DNA of 35,908 nucleotides from JAKFEW01 sp036675505 (GTDB lineage: Bacteria > Cyanobacteriota > Sericytochromatia > S15B-MN24 > JAQBPE01): assembly GCA_036675505.1 (NCBI GenBank), contig JAKFEW010000035.1:1-35908 (forward strand). The letters are read 5' to 3'. The notes under the pieces are model-generated. The model was given only the letters and a program-made list of their open reading frames with translations, was not told the DNA's origin and did no database searches. The position numbers and the translations under genes were made by a program. This document shows positions 9,029-15,713 of this stretch, in pieces (the first letter of the stretch is position 1; the number at the start of each line of letters is the position of its first letter).

Positions 9029-9592
9029 ATGCCCCCCACCGATTCCAAAGTTTCCCGCACCTATGTCGCCGTGCAACAAAATCAGGGCCCCAGCAGCATT
9101 TCGCGCGACGTGCAGGCCACCACGCTCTACAAGGTCACGGGCGATAGCAATAAAGTCGAAGAAGCCATGCGCCGCAACAACATGGACAACCTCAAGATCC
9201 TGAGCCAGGGGGATACCTACATTGCCTCGGCGGCGCGTATGGACTACAAGAACATCCAACAGGGAAGCCCCGTGCGGTTCAAGGATGAAACCGGCACGAT
9301 GCGTGATGGTCGCGTCACGGGGCAAACCGCGGATGGCTGCGGACCGGGCCATTTCGATGCGGTACTCCTCTTGGGAGCCCCTGGTGCCGCGCTATTAACC
9401 GGCGTGGCAGGCGGAACGATAGGCGGAGCGATGGGCGGCGTCATGTCGAACGGCTACGGCAAAACGGGATTCATCGTCGGCATCGTAGCGGGCCTCGCAG
9501 CCGCGGCAGCCATGGCCGTCGAGCAGGTTCGCTCCTGCAAGCCCAATCCCGACCTCCTGGCGGTCAGCGGCGGGACGCTCGTCACCCCCTAG
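9029..9592 (+). CDS. Small glycine-zipper membrane-hairpin protein
   Basis: A 187-residue protein that I do not recognise as a named family. Residues 1-35 are polar and probably disordered, with no signal peptide. Residues about 33-100 form a small soluble domain (LYKVTGDS, RVTGQT). Residues about 111-139 and 146-164 are two hydrophobic Gly/Ala segments with GxxxG-like spacing (GVAGGTIGGAMGG), typical of glycine-zipper membrane hairpins seen in pore-forming or envelope proteins. The start is supported by GAAAGG about 8 nt before the ATG. Tandem heptamers lie 60-80 bp upstream. Codon use is less GC-biased than in neighbouring genes, hinting at recent acquisition. It probably shares a transcript with the gene at 9644, 51 nt downstream. 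Confidence 0.75.
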   Translation: MPPTDSKVSRTYVAVQQNQGPSSISRDVQATTLYKVTGDSNKVEEAMRRNNMDNLKILSQGDTYIASAARMDYKNIQQGSPVRFKDETGTMRDGRVTGQTADGCGPGHFDAVLLLGAPGAALLTGVAGGTIGGAMGGVMSNGYGKTGFIVGIVAGLAAAAAMAVEQVRSCKPNPDLLAVSGGTLVTP

Positions 9593-9643
9593 CCCTGGCG
9601 AGCACGTTTCGTTCCTGAACATTCGACCAAAAGGATGCCACCG

Positions 9644-10168
9644 ATGGGAACCCCAGGACTTAAAATGCTAGCAATGACTCCAGCCACTTCGGCCGCCTCC
9701 AGGCGGCCGAACGCTGTTGAGTCCCCGCAGCAAAGCCTCGTACAGAGAGGCAAAGATGCGCAAAGGCAAGCGGATGAGTACGAGCAAAAGATGACCGAGG
9801 CAGCCGCCAAAGGGTCAAAAATTGGGGGAGCCGTTGGCGGCGGAATCGGTTCCGCCATGATGATCTGGAAGGGCCTGAAGAGCACCCCGGCGGTTCCACT
9901 TTCCACGTTTGCCAGGACCCTCTCAGTGGCCGGCGCCGGCTTTTCTGGCTATGGGATAGGCACTGCCGTCCTGGATATCCTCAAGGACCTACGGGCACCG
10001 ACCGTCGACGCCCGCCTCCTCATACAGCATTCGTTGAACCTGGCTGGAAATGCCGTCGTGTTGGGTGGCACGCTTGCGATAGCAACCGGCGCGGGGGCCG
10101 GACCCGGTTTGATTGCCATTGGCGTCGGAACGCTCATGACCGGCGGAGCCAGTTTGCTCTCACCCTAA
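9644..10168 (+). CDS. Small hydrophobic glycine-rich protein
   Basis: A 174-residue unrecognised protein. The start chosen is the ATG at 9644, which has AAGGA 8 nt upstream; an in-frame ATG at 9635 has no such site. A polar leader is followed by a charged, helix-prone segment rich in Gln, Glu and Lys (about 25-50). A glycine-zipper stretch (KIGGAVGGGIGSAMM) and two further hydrophobic Gly/Ala segments run to the C-terminus. There is no signal peptide. It is very likely cotranscribed with the gene at 9029 from operator A and is followed directly by a hairpin terminator. Its general plan (polar leader, then membrane hairpins) matches the products at 9029, 10335 and 10888. Composition is less GC-rich than the flanks. 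Confidence 0.7.
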   Translation: MGTPGLKMLAMTPATSAASRRPNAVESPQQSLVQRGKDAQRQADEYEQKMTEAAAKGSKIGGAVGGGIGSAMMIWKGLKSTPAVPLSTFARTLSVAGAGFSGYGIGTAVLDILKDLRAPTVDARLLIQHSLNLAGNAVVLGGTLAIATGAGAGPGLIAIGVGTLMTGGASLLSP

Positions 10169-10170
10169 GA

Positions 10171-10206
10171 AAAACCGCTCGGGAGTCCCCGACTGAGCGG
10201 GTTTAC
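10171..10206 (+). terminator. Probable hairpin terminator after the 9029-9644 unit
   Basis: AAAACCGCTC and GAGCGGGTTT form an outer stem with an inner cggg/cccg pairing. An A-run precedes and a short T-run follows the hairpin, so it may work in both directions between the convergent genes. Confidence 0.6.
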
Positions 10207-10230
10207 GGACAGCCGACGTCACGTAACGAA

Positions 10231-10253
10231 GGCCCCGTCGTGACGACGGGGCC
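10231..10253. terminator. Strong stem-loop between convergent genes
   Basis: A perfect 10-bp inverted repeat, GGCCCCGTCG-TGA-CGACGGGGCC. It lies downstream of the minus-strand gene ending at 10335 and could end that transcript, although only a weak T-run (ttcgtt) follows on that strand. Confidence 0.5.
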
Positions 10254-10334
10254 GGGCGAACATGTACGGGAAATCCAGGCTGAAAAGCCCGGCAGGCACG
10301 GGCGTATCGAGTGTCCCGCCGCTCCCCTGCATCG

Positions 10335-10688
10335 CTACTCTGCCGCTTTCGCGCCTTTGTATCCAAGGTAGGCGCCCAGCAACAAGCCGACGACGGCCAC
10401 GGGGAGCGCGACCATGGCAATCATGGCGCCCGCTTCGGCGGTACCGAACAGGGCGGCACCGATCCCGACACCGGCGAACAAGCCGGCTGCGCCGCCCACG
10501 AACCCGCCCGTGGCAATCCCAGCCAGGCGGAAGACGGGCTTCGCGAGTCCCGCGCCCTGGGCCTTCGGGGCAACCTTCTTCAGCGAGGGAGCGTTGGATG
10601 CCGTGGTCGAAGCCACCGGTGCGGACTTGATGGTCTGGGCGGGGCGGGGCGCGATGCGGTTCGCCGGGCGGTTGGACTGAATGGCCAT
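10335..10688 (-). CDS. Small two-segment glycine-zipper membrane protein
   Basis: A 117-residue unrecognised protein. The ATG at 10688 is preceded by AGGAG at a suitable distance. Residues 1-52 are polar, rich in Pro, Ser, Asn, Arg and Lys, with no signal peptide. Residues about 54-80 and 84-112 are hydrophobic segments containing repeated GG and GxxxG spacing (GGFVGGAAGLFAGVGIG), forming a hairpin. The gene is divergent from the similar gene at 10888, and each has its own tandem-heptamer site in the shared 199-bp intergenic region. A role in permeabilising or anchoring to membranes is inference from composition only. Confidence 0.72.
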   Translation of the reverse strand: MAIQSNRPANRIAPRPAQTIKSAPVASTTASNAPSLKKVAPKAQGAGLAKPVFRLAGIATGGFVGGAAGLFAGVGIGAALFGTAEAGAMIAMVALPVAVVGLLLGAYLGYKGAKAAE

Positions 10689-10744
10689 GGGGAAGCTCCT
10701 GTTTGCGAATGTTGGGTAACGACGAGAAGGTTGTCCTCGCCGCC

Positions 10745-10762
10745 CGTGACAAACGGGTGACA
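10745..10762 (-). promoter_or_regulatory. Tandem heptamer operator B (minus strand)
   Basis: On the minus strand TGTCACC (10762-10756) is followed by TGTCACG (10751-10745) with 11-bp period and one mismatch. Nine bases downstream lies the -10-like hexamer GACAAC (10735-10730). It serves the gene starting at 10688. Confidence 0.65.
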
Positions 10763-10802
10763 GCCGGAGAATCTTTTCGCGGCTCGCGTGGCAAACAGCG
10801 TT

Positions 10803-10820
10803 TGTCACCCTGCTGTCACC
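10803..10820 (+). promoter_or_regulatory. Tandem heptamer operator C
   Basis: TGTCACC at 10803-10809 and 10814-10820 form a perfect repeat with 11-bp period. Nine bases later is the -10-like hexamer CATACC (10830-10835). It faces the gene at 10888 and lies back to back with operator B. Confidence 0.7.
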
Positions 10821-10887
10821 AGGTTCTGCCATACCTTTCTGGTCGACAGGCCAAGCAGGTCCTGTGAGTATCGAGAAAGGGCGCAAC

Positions 10888-11286
10888 ATGCCAGTTTCAA
10901 TCAGCCCGGCCGTTTCCACCCTCAACCGCGTGCGCCCCATTCGCATGGCGAGCGCGCCTTCCTCCCCGGTCGCGATCGACCGCACCCAATACACGCCTTC
11001 GCCCGTCGCGCCCAAGGTCAAGGCCAAGATCCAGGCCCGGGGCGAGCTGTCCCAGCTCAAAACCTGGATGACCGTCACGGGCGCCAAGATCGGTGCTGGG
11101 GCGGCGCTCTTTGCCGCCGCGCCCTTTGCGTTCGGCCACCCGATCGGCTGGCTGATGTTCGCCGGCCTCGCCGCCGCGGCGGGGCTTGGCGCTGCGGCCG
11201 GTGGCTTCGTCGGCTCCCAGCTGGGAGATCTGGGTGAATACGAAAGCGGCCGGATCGCGCTCCAAAATGGTGGCAGGCCTCACTAA
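10888..11286 (+). CDS. Small two-segment glycine-rich membrane protein
   Basis: A 132-residue unrecognised protein. I chose the ATG at 10888 because GAAAGGG lies 6 nt upstream; an in-frame GTG at 10864 lacks such a site. The leader (residues 1-55) is polar and rich in Pro, Ser, Arg and Lys and has no signal peptide. Two hydrophobic Gly/Ala segments follow (about 62-82 and 86-112, with GLGAAAGGFVG), then a polar tail. The layout copies the divergent gene ending at 10335, so the two are probably functional partners or diverged paralogues. It sits behind operator C. Confidence 0.7.
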   Translation: MPVSISPAVSTLNRVRPIRMASAPSSPVAIDRTQYTPSPVAPKVKAKIQARGELSQLKTWMTVTGAKIGAGAALFAAAPFAFGHPIGWLMFAGLAAAAGLGAAAGGFVGSQLGDLGEYESGRIALQNGGRPH

Positions 11287-11359
11287 CAGACACTTTATAC
11301 CTGTTCGCCTCCGGCGAAGTAAGCGCGTCTCCGGCTCCAGACCCTTGGCGAGCTGCGCT

Positions 11360-11377
11360 TGTCACCGGGTTGTCACC
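11360..11377 (+). promoter_or_regulatory. Tandem heptamer operator D
   Basis: TGTCACC at 11360-11366 and 11371-11377 form a perfect repeat with 11-bp period. Nine bases later is GATGAC (11387-11392), a weak -10-like hexamer. It precedes the L,D-transpeptidase gene and probably the two genes after it. Confidence 0.7.
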
Positions 11378-11440
11378 CGCTGCCTGGATGACAGTCTTGC
11401 CCCAGTTGATGATCGCGCTGCCCCAGTTGAGGAGGACGCC

Positions 11441-12031
11441 ATGCCCACTACGACCTACAACATTCGCCTCGTTGGCCTGGCCTCGCGTTCGGCGAGTCGC
11501 TCGGTGTCCCCGGCCGAGCAGCCTCCCGCTCCCGGCACCTCGAAGCCAACGCGCAGCGCGATCGTCGGTGACCACCTCGCGACTGGTGGCGCGCCTGATC
11601 CCCGTTTGCCCGGTGGCAAAATCGCGCGCGTCGTCGTCCGCATCGGCGAGCATCGCGCGTACCTCTTCGACCGTTCCGGCAACTTGAGCGGCACCTACGG
11701 CGTGCGCACGGGGCGGACCGCCACGCCCACCGTGGCCGGCGTGAAGATCGTCGTCGGCAAGAATGGTGATCCCAGGTCCGTGGCGCGCCACCTCTGGCCC
11801 AGTTCAGGCGGAAAGGCGTTTGGCACGCGGCTGCTCGACCTGTCCGACTACAATCCGCTGACCGGGGAAACCTTCCGGGGCCGCCACGGGGGTCAGGAAT
11901 TGCACGGCACGTACAACAACGACTCGATCGGCAAGAACTTCTCGCACGGCTGCGTGGGCCTGCGTAACGCAGACATCGAGGCGATCTACGACGCTGTGGG
12001 CGTGGGATCGCTGGTGCGTTTCGACCGCTAG
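11441..12031 (+). CDS. L,D-transpeptidase (YkuD) domain protein without signal peptide
   Basis: A 196-residue protein with a YkuD catalytic domain (about 60-194). The signature is complete: HGT at 155-157 and SHGCVGLRNAD at 168-178, with nucleophile Cys171 and His169. Such enzymes form or edit 3-3 peptidoglycan cross-links or attach proteins to the wall, normally outside the cytoplasm. This protein has no hydrophobic signal sequence. Its first 55 residues are polar and rich in Ser, Arg, Pro and Thr, like the leaders of neighbouring genes. The start at 11441 follows GAGGAGG; the frame is open further upstream, but across the operator. Operator D lies 64 bp upstream, and the SleB-like hydrolase follows 57 nt downstream. 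Delivery by a non-Sec route, or release on lysis, is possible. Confidence 0.85.
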   Translation: MPTTTYNIRLVGLASRSASRSVSPAEQPPAPGTSKPTRSAIVGDHLATGGAPDPRLPGGKIARVVVRIGEHRAYLFDRSGNLSGTYGVRTGRTATPTVAGVKIVVGKNGDPRSVARHLWPSSGGKAFGTRLLDLSDYNPLTGETFRGRHGGQELHGTYNNDSIGKNFSHGCVGLRNADIEAIYDAVGVGSLVRFDR

Positions 12032-12088
12032 GTCTTCACCCCCTTCGACCGTCAACCTTCCACCCCCGAAGCCAGAGGAGCCCACCCG

Positions 12089-12580
12089 ATGCCAATCTCC
12101 CACGTGCGCCATTCCAGCGTGTCCGCCCTGAGGACCAACGCTGTAAACCGCCACCCGCAGCCCGCCGCGAAGGCCAAGCCTGCAACCCGCCGCAAGCCGC
12201 CGGCGCCGGCCATCAGCGAAACCGAGGCCCTGGTCCGCGCAGTCGCCGCCGAGGCGCGTGGCGAGTCGCCGGCGGTCTGGATGGCTGTCGCGCAAACCAT
12301 CATCAACTATGCCCGCAAGACCCGGGCGAGCGTCCCGCGCCTGGTCCGGAGCAGCTACCTGAGCTCCAACTTCGACGGCAACCGGAAGTACTACCAAATG
12401 CCGCTGGCGCAGATTCCGAATCAAGCGGCAATACGCGAATCGGTCGAGGCAGCCCAGGCGCATCGCTCCCCGATTGGCGACCGCAGCCACTTCCACGACA
12501 CCAGCATCAACACGCCGAGCTGGGGCGATCGTGGGTCACGGATGCAGCTCGGTCGCGTCGTATTCTTCGACCCCAAGTAG
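12089..12580 (+). CDS. SleB/CwlJ-like cell-wall hydrolase without signal peptide
   Basis: A 163-residue protein. Residues about 43-160 match the Hydrolase_2 (SleB/CwlJ) fold: EARGE with the likely catalytic Glu55, a helical middle, then SHFHDTSI (133-140), PSW (143-145) and a final strand GRVVFF. This family cuts the glycan strands of peptidoglycan. Residues 1-40 are basic, Pro/Ala/Lys-rich and disordered, with no signal peptide or membrane segment, although the substrate is extracytoplasmic. AGAGGA precedes the ATG. It follows the L,D-transpeptidase gene closely and has no heptamer site of its own, so it is probably cotranscribed from operator D. Confidence 0.8.
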   Translation: MPISHVRHSSVSALRTNAVNRHPQPAAKAKPATRRKPPAPAISETEALVRAVAAEARGESPAVWMAVAQTIINYARKTRASVPRLVRSSYLSSNFDGNRKYYQMPLAQIPNQAAIRESVEAAQAHRSPIGDRSHFHDTSINTPSWGDRGSRMQLGRVVFFDPK

Positions 12581-12624
12581 CCGGCATGGTGCCGTGGGTA
12601 CGATTCAGGCAGAAAGTGGAGTTC

Positions 12625-15402
12625 ATGCGTAAATTCAGCCCCTTGATTTTGATCATCCTGGCGATCGCGAGCTGCGCCCAGCCAGTCGCAGGGCCAGCAC
12701 CGACGCCCGGGCAGTCGGCCAAGCCGAAGCCGTTGGCCCATCTGGCCTCGCCCGCGCCGGGAGCCACGCCGCCGGCCACGACGCTTGCGACGCGCCAACT
12801 GGGCACCGATGCGATCCCAGCCACGTTGACGGGCAAGTGCAAGCTGATTTCAGACCATGGCGGCGCGGTCATCAGCAACAACTCCGGCGAGCTGCTGAGC
12901 AAGGTGCGATACGCGCTGACGGGCGCCCCGGCGCCCGAAGAAGGTCTGCTCGCCAACGCGGAAATCGAATTCCTCGATGGCGAGGGCAAGACCCTGGTCG
13001 GGGCGGATGGCGTGCCCCTTCGGGCGCAGACGGATGAGACGGGCGGCTACCGCTTTGTCGGCAGCTTGCCCGCCGAGAACCTGGTCGCGCGCGTTCGCCT
13101 TTGGAACGGCGGCTTCTTGCAGGCGATGCTGGTGCGCAGCAGTGCCGCGAACCGGACGCTCGACCTCGACACGGCGTCGACGCTGGGTGCGAGCTACGTG
13201 CTCGAGACCTTTGTGCGGGGGCAAAAGGCGGCCTATGATCGCCTGACGGCGGTCGAGGCGGACGGCCTCCACCGCGACCTCGAGGCGGCCCGCGGGCAGC
13301 TTGCGGCGGGCACGCCGACCTACCAGTCGGCCGACCTCGTCGCCGCGGCCGAAGCCCTGCGCGTCGCGGTCCCGGCGGTCGGCCAGCGGCTCGCGGAGAT
13401 CAAGGCGCTCTTGCTGGTCGGTCAGGCCAACCTGGGCAACGATCGACCGGCTACCCAGGTCTCACTCGCGGGGCCCCTGGGCCTGGCCGGCGACGCGGCG
13501 GGCAATCTCTACATCGGTGAGTTTCTGGGCGGGCGGATCCGCCGCATCACTGTCGACGGCACGATCCACCGGTTCCCCGGGGAATCCGGCTCGCCGCCGG
13601 AAGTCAGCCTGCAGGGCCCGACGGCGATCGTCAGGGCAACCGACGGCACGCTCTACGTTGCGGACGGGCTCGGCCACCGGGTGCTGGCGATCGCCGACGA
13701 ACGGATTCGCGTCCTGGTCGGCACAGGCCGTCGGGCGCAGGGCGCCGCAGGCGTGGCAGCCGACCAATTCGCCCTGATGGGGCCGAACGCCCTGGCGCTG
13801 GCCCCGGACGGCCGGCTGTGGATCGGCGAGCACACCAAGCAAAGCGTGGGAGCCTCTCGCCTGCTCGTCGTCGACGGCGCGGGCAATGTCCAGGTCGACG
13901 CGCGACCGTCAATCGAGGGTTTCCAGTTCGGCGGCCTGGCATTCGCGCCGGACGGCGCGCTGTGGGCGCTCGATGTGGCGACGGACCACCCTGGCCTGTG
14001 GCGCCGCGCAGCGGGCGACGATTGGGCGAAGATCGCCGATGGTCTGGCCGTAAACGATGACAGCCGTATCGTGGCCGCGCCCGATGGCAGCGTGTTCGTC
14101 GCCGAACAGGCCGCAGGGCGGGTGTCTCGCGTGACCGCGGATGGCACACGCACCACCATTGCCGGCGCCGAAACCGGCTCGCGCCTGGTCGCACCCGCAG
14201 GCTTGTGGCTCGACGGCCGCGGCACCTTGTACGTGGCGGATATTGGCGCCGGGCAGGTCGTGGCGATTTCGCCGCCTTTCGACGGCAGCGGCAAGGTCAC
14301 GGCGATCGCCGGAACCGCAGGCGTCAGCCAGCAAGGCGACGCACTGAGCATCGCGATCAACACGCCCGGCGGCATGGCGCTCGATTCCACGGGTCGACTG
14401 CACTTCACCGAAGGCGGCAGCCACACGGTCAAGCGCCTGGACGGTGCCACGCTGTCCCTCGTGGCCGGCAGCGTGAAGGGGTTGGGCGGTGACGATGGTC
14501 CAGCCACGGCCGCGCGCCTGGACACGCCCACGGGCCTGGCTTTCGCCGGTAAAGACCTGTACGTGCTCGACGTCCAGAACCAGCGCATCCGTCGCATCGC
14601 GGCGGACGGCACGATCACCACGGCCGTCGGGTCGGGCTTGCGCGGCGGGATGATCGTCCCCCGGCTCCCAGCCCGCGAAGTGCTCATTCGACGCCCCACG
14701 GCCTGCGCCGTCGCGCCTGACGGCCGGCTGTACTGGGTCGACAACGAAAACGCCCAGGTCAGCCGCCTGAATGGAGACGGCACGGTCGACCTGATCGCCG
14801 GCACCATGAGCCAGGAGGGCGGTGAGGGCGACGGCGGTCCCGCGGCCGAGGCCGTGCTCAGCCTGCCCATCGGGCTGGCGTTCGACGCGCAGGGCGACCT
14901 GTACATCGCGGACACCGGCAATGGGCGGATCCGCAAGATCACGGGCCTGGACGGCGCCACTCCGAAGATCGAGGCCTTCATCGGGCTCCCGCTGCAGCAG
15001 GCGCTCGGCCAGCTCGGGGCGCCCGAACCGACAGGTCCGGTGGCGGGCGATCAAGCACTGCTGGTCGGCCTCACCGGCCTCGCCTTCGACGCGAACGGCG
15101 ACCTCTACTACGCCGAGGTGGGCACTTCGCGCCTTGCCCTCCTGCTGGCCGATTCACCGCTCGGCGCGCTGCTCGACGCCCTACCGCCGCGCGGCGCACG
15201 CATCAGCAAGGTTACCGGCGTGCGGACAGGTCACCCCATGGTGGAGGCTGTCGCCGGCCCAGGCACAGGCGTCCTGGACAAGCCGGGCACCGACGACTCG
15301 CTCGTATCACCCGTCATGCTGCTGGTCGACCCCGCCAAGGGCCTTTACATCCTCGATACCGGCAACAGCGCAATCCGCTTGCTGCCGCGCAGCACGCTGT
15401 AA
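12625..15402 (+). CDS. Large NHL-repeat lipoprotein with a short octapeptide module
   Basis: A 925-residue lipoprotein. The ATG at 12625 is preferred over an in-frame ATG at 12586 because it directly begins a classical lipoprotein signal (lipobox AIASC, Cys17) and has a GGAG just upstream. After a Pro/Ala linker, residues 75-98 hold three octapeptide units (ISDHGGAV, ISNNSGEL, LSKVRYAL) of the kind repeated eleven times in the protein at 186. A carboxypeptidase-regulatory-like domain (about 103-170), a helical segment (about 185-265) and NHL propeller blades to the end follow, with segments such as TGNGRIRKI and DVQNQRIRRI. It begins 44 nt after the hydrolase stop, so it may belong to the operator D unit as a surface component. 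Its ligand is unknown. Confidence 0.82.
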   Translation: MRKFSPLILIILAIASCAQPVAGPAPTPGQSAKPKPLAHLASPAPGATPPATTLATRQLGTDAIPATLTGKCKLISDHGGAVISNNSGELLSKVRYALTGAPAPEEGLLANAEIEFLDGEGKTLVGADGVPLRAQTDETGGYRFVGSLPAENLVARVRLWNGGFLQAMLVRSSAANRTLDLDTASTLGASYVLETFVRGQKAAYDRLTAVEADGLHRDLEAARGQLAAGTPTYQSADLVAAAEALRVAVPAVGQRLAEIKALLLVGQANLGNDRPATQVSLAGPLGLAGDAAGNLYIGEFLGGRIRRITVDGTIHRFPGESGSPPEVSLQGPTAIVRATDGTLYVADGLGHRVLAIADERIRVLVGTGRRAQGAAGVAADQFALMGPNALALAPDGRLWIGEHTKQSVGASRLLVVDGAGNVQVDARPSIEGFQFGGLAFAPDGALWALDVATDHPGLWRRAAGDDWAKIADGLAVNDDSRIVAAPDGSVFVAEQAAGRVSRVTADGTRTTIAGAETGSRLVAPAGLWLDGRGTLYVADIGAGQVVAISPPFDGSGKVTAIAGTAGVSQQGDALSIAINTPGGMALDSTGRLHFTEGGSHTVKRLDGATLSLVAGSVKGLGGDDGPATAARLDTPTGLAFAGKDLYVLDVQNQRIRRIAADGTITTAVGSGLRGGMIVPRLPAREVLIRRPTACAVAPDGRLYWVDNENAQVSRLNGDGTVDLIAGTMSQEGGEGDGGPAAEAVLSLPIGLAFDAQGDLYIADTGNGRIRKITGLDGATPKIEAFIGLPLQQALGQLGAPEPTGPVAGDQALLVGLTGLAFDANGDLYYAEVGTSRLALLLADSPLGALLDALPPRGARISKVTGVRTGHPMVEAVAGPGTGVLDKPGTDDSLVSPVMLLVDPAKGLYILDTGNSAIRLLPRSTL

Positions 15403-15438
15403 CAGGCGGCACGCCCGAACGGGCGGCATTAGCCCGGC

Positions 15439-15456
15439 TGTCACCCGCCTGTCACC
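15439..15456 (+). promoter_or_regulatory. Orphan tandem heptamer operator E
   Basis: TGTCACC at 15439-15445 and 15450-15456 form a perfect repeat with 11-bp period. Unlike the other sites, the hexamer 9 bp downstream (GGCGGC) is not -10-like, and the next coding sequence is a truncated antitoxin fragment that begins within 10 bp. It appears to be a promoter remnant that has lost its gene. Confidence 0.55.
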
Positions 15457-15463
15457 GGTGTAG

Positions 15464-15646
15464 CGGGCGGCCAAGACCGTCGCCTACTGCTTCAAGTACC
15501 GGCACAAGCTCGGCCTGGACGTGGCGATCGAGGCCCTTCATGACTACATCCGGAAGCGCCCGGACACGATTGATGCGCTGTGGCGCTACGCGGAAGTGTG
15601 CCGCGTGGCGAATGTGATGCGGCCCTACGCCGAGGCTTCGCTGTGA
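15464..15646 (+). pseudogene. C-terminal remnant of an AbiEi-type antitoxin
   Basis: The 60-residue frame reads AKTVAYCFKYRHKLGLDVAIEA in two joined segments, then LWRYAEVCRVANVMRPYAEASL. This resembles the end of the AbiEi-family antitoxin domain of type IV toxin-antitoxin systems. An in-frame TAG at 15461 blocks the upstream frame; no start codon, N-terminal winged helix or AbiEii nucleotidyltransferase toxin follows. I regard it as debris from a recombination event. Identification rests on motif memory. Confidence 0.6.
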
Positions 15647-15713
15647 GCGGTATCCCCGATCCCCGCCTCATCGAAGGGTTGATCGCCTGGCTCTGGTTTA
15701 GTATTTGCGGGGG

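Noticed and set aside
11304..11318. TTCGCC-TCC-GGCGAA hairpin after the gene at 10888
   Set aside because: Only a 6-bp stem and no T-run follow, so it is not supported as a terminator.
15412..15425. CGCCCG-AA-CGGGCG inverted repeat after the large NHL gene
   Set aside because: A short stem without a T-run in GC-rich DNA; insufficient for a terminator call.
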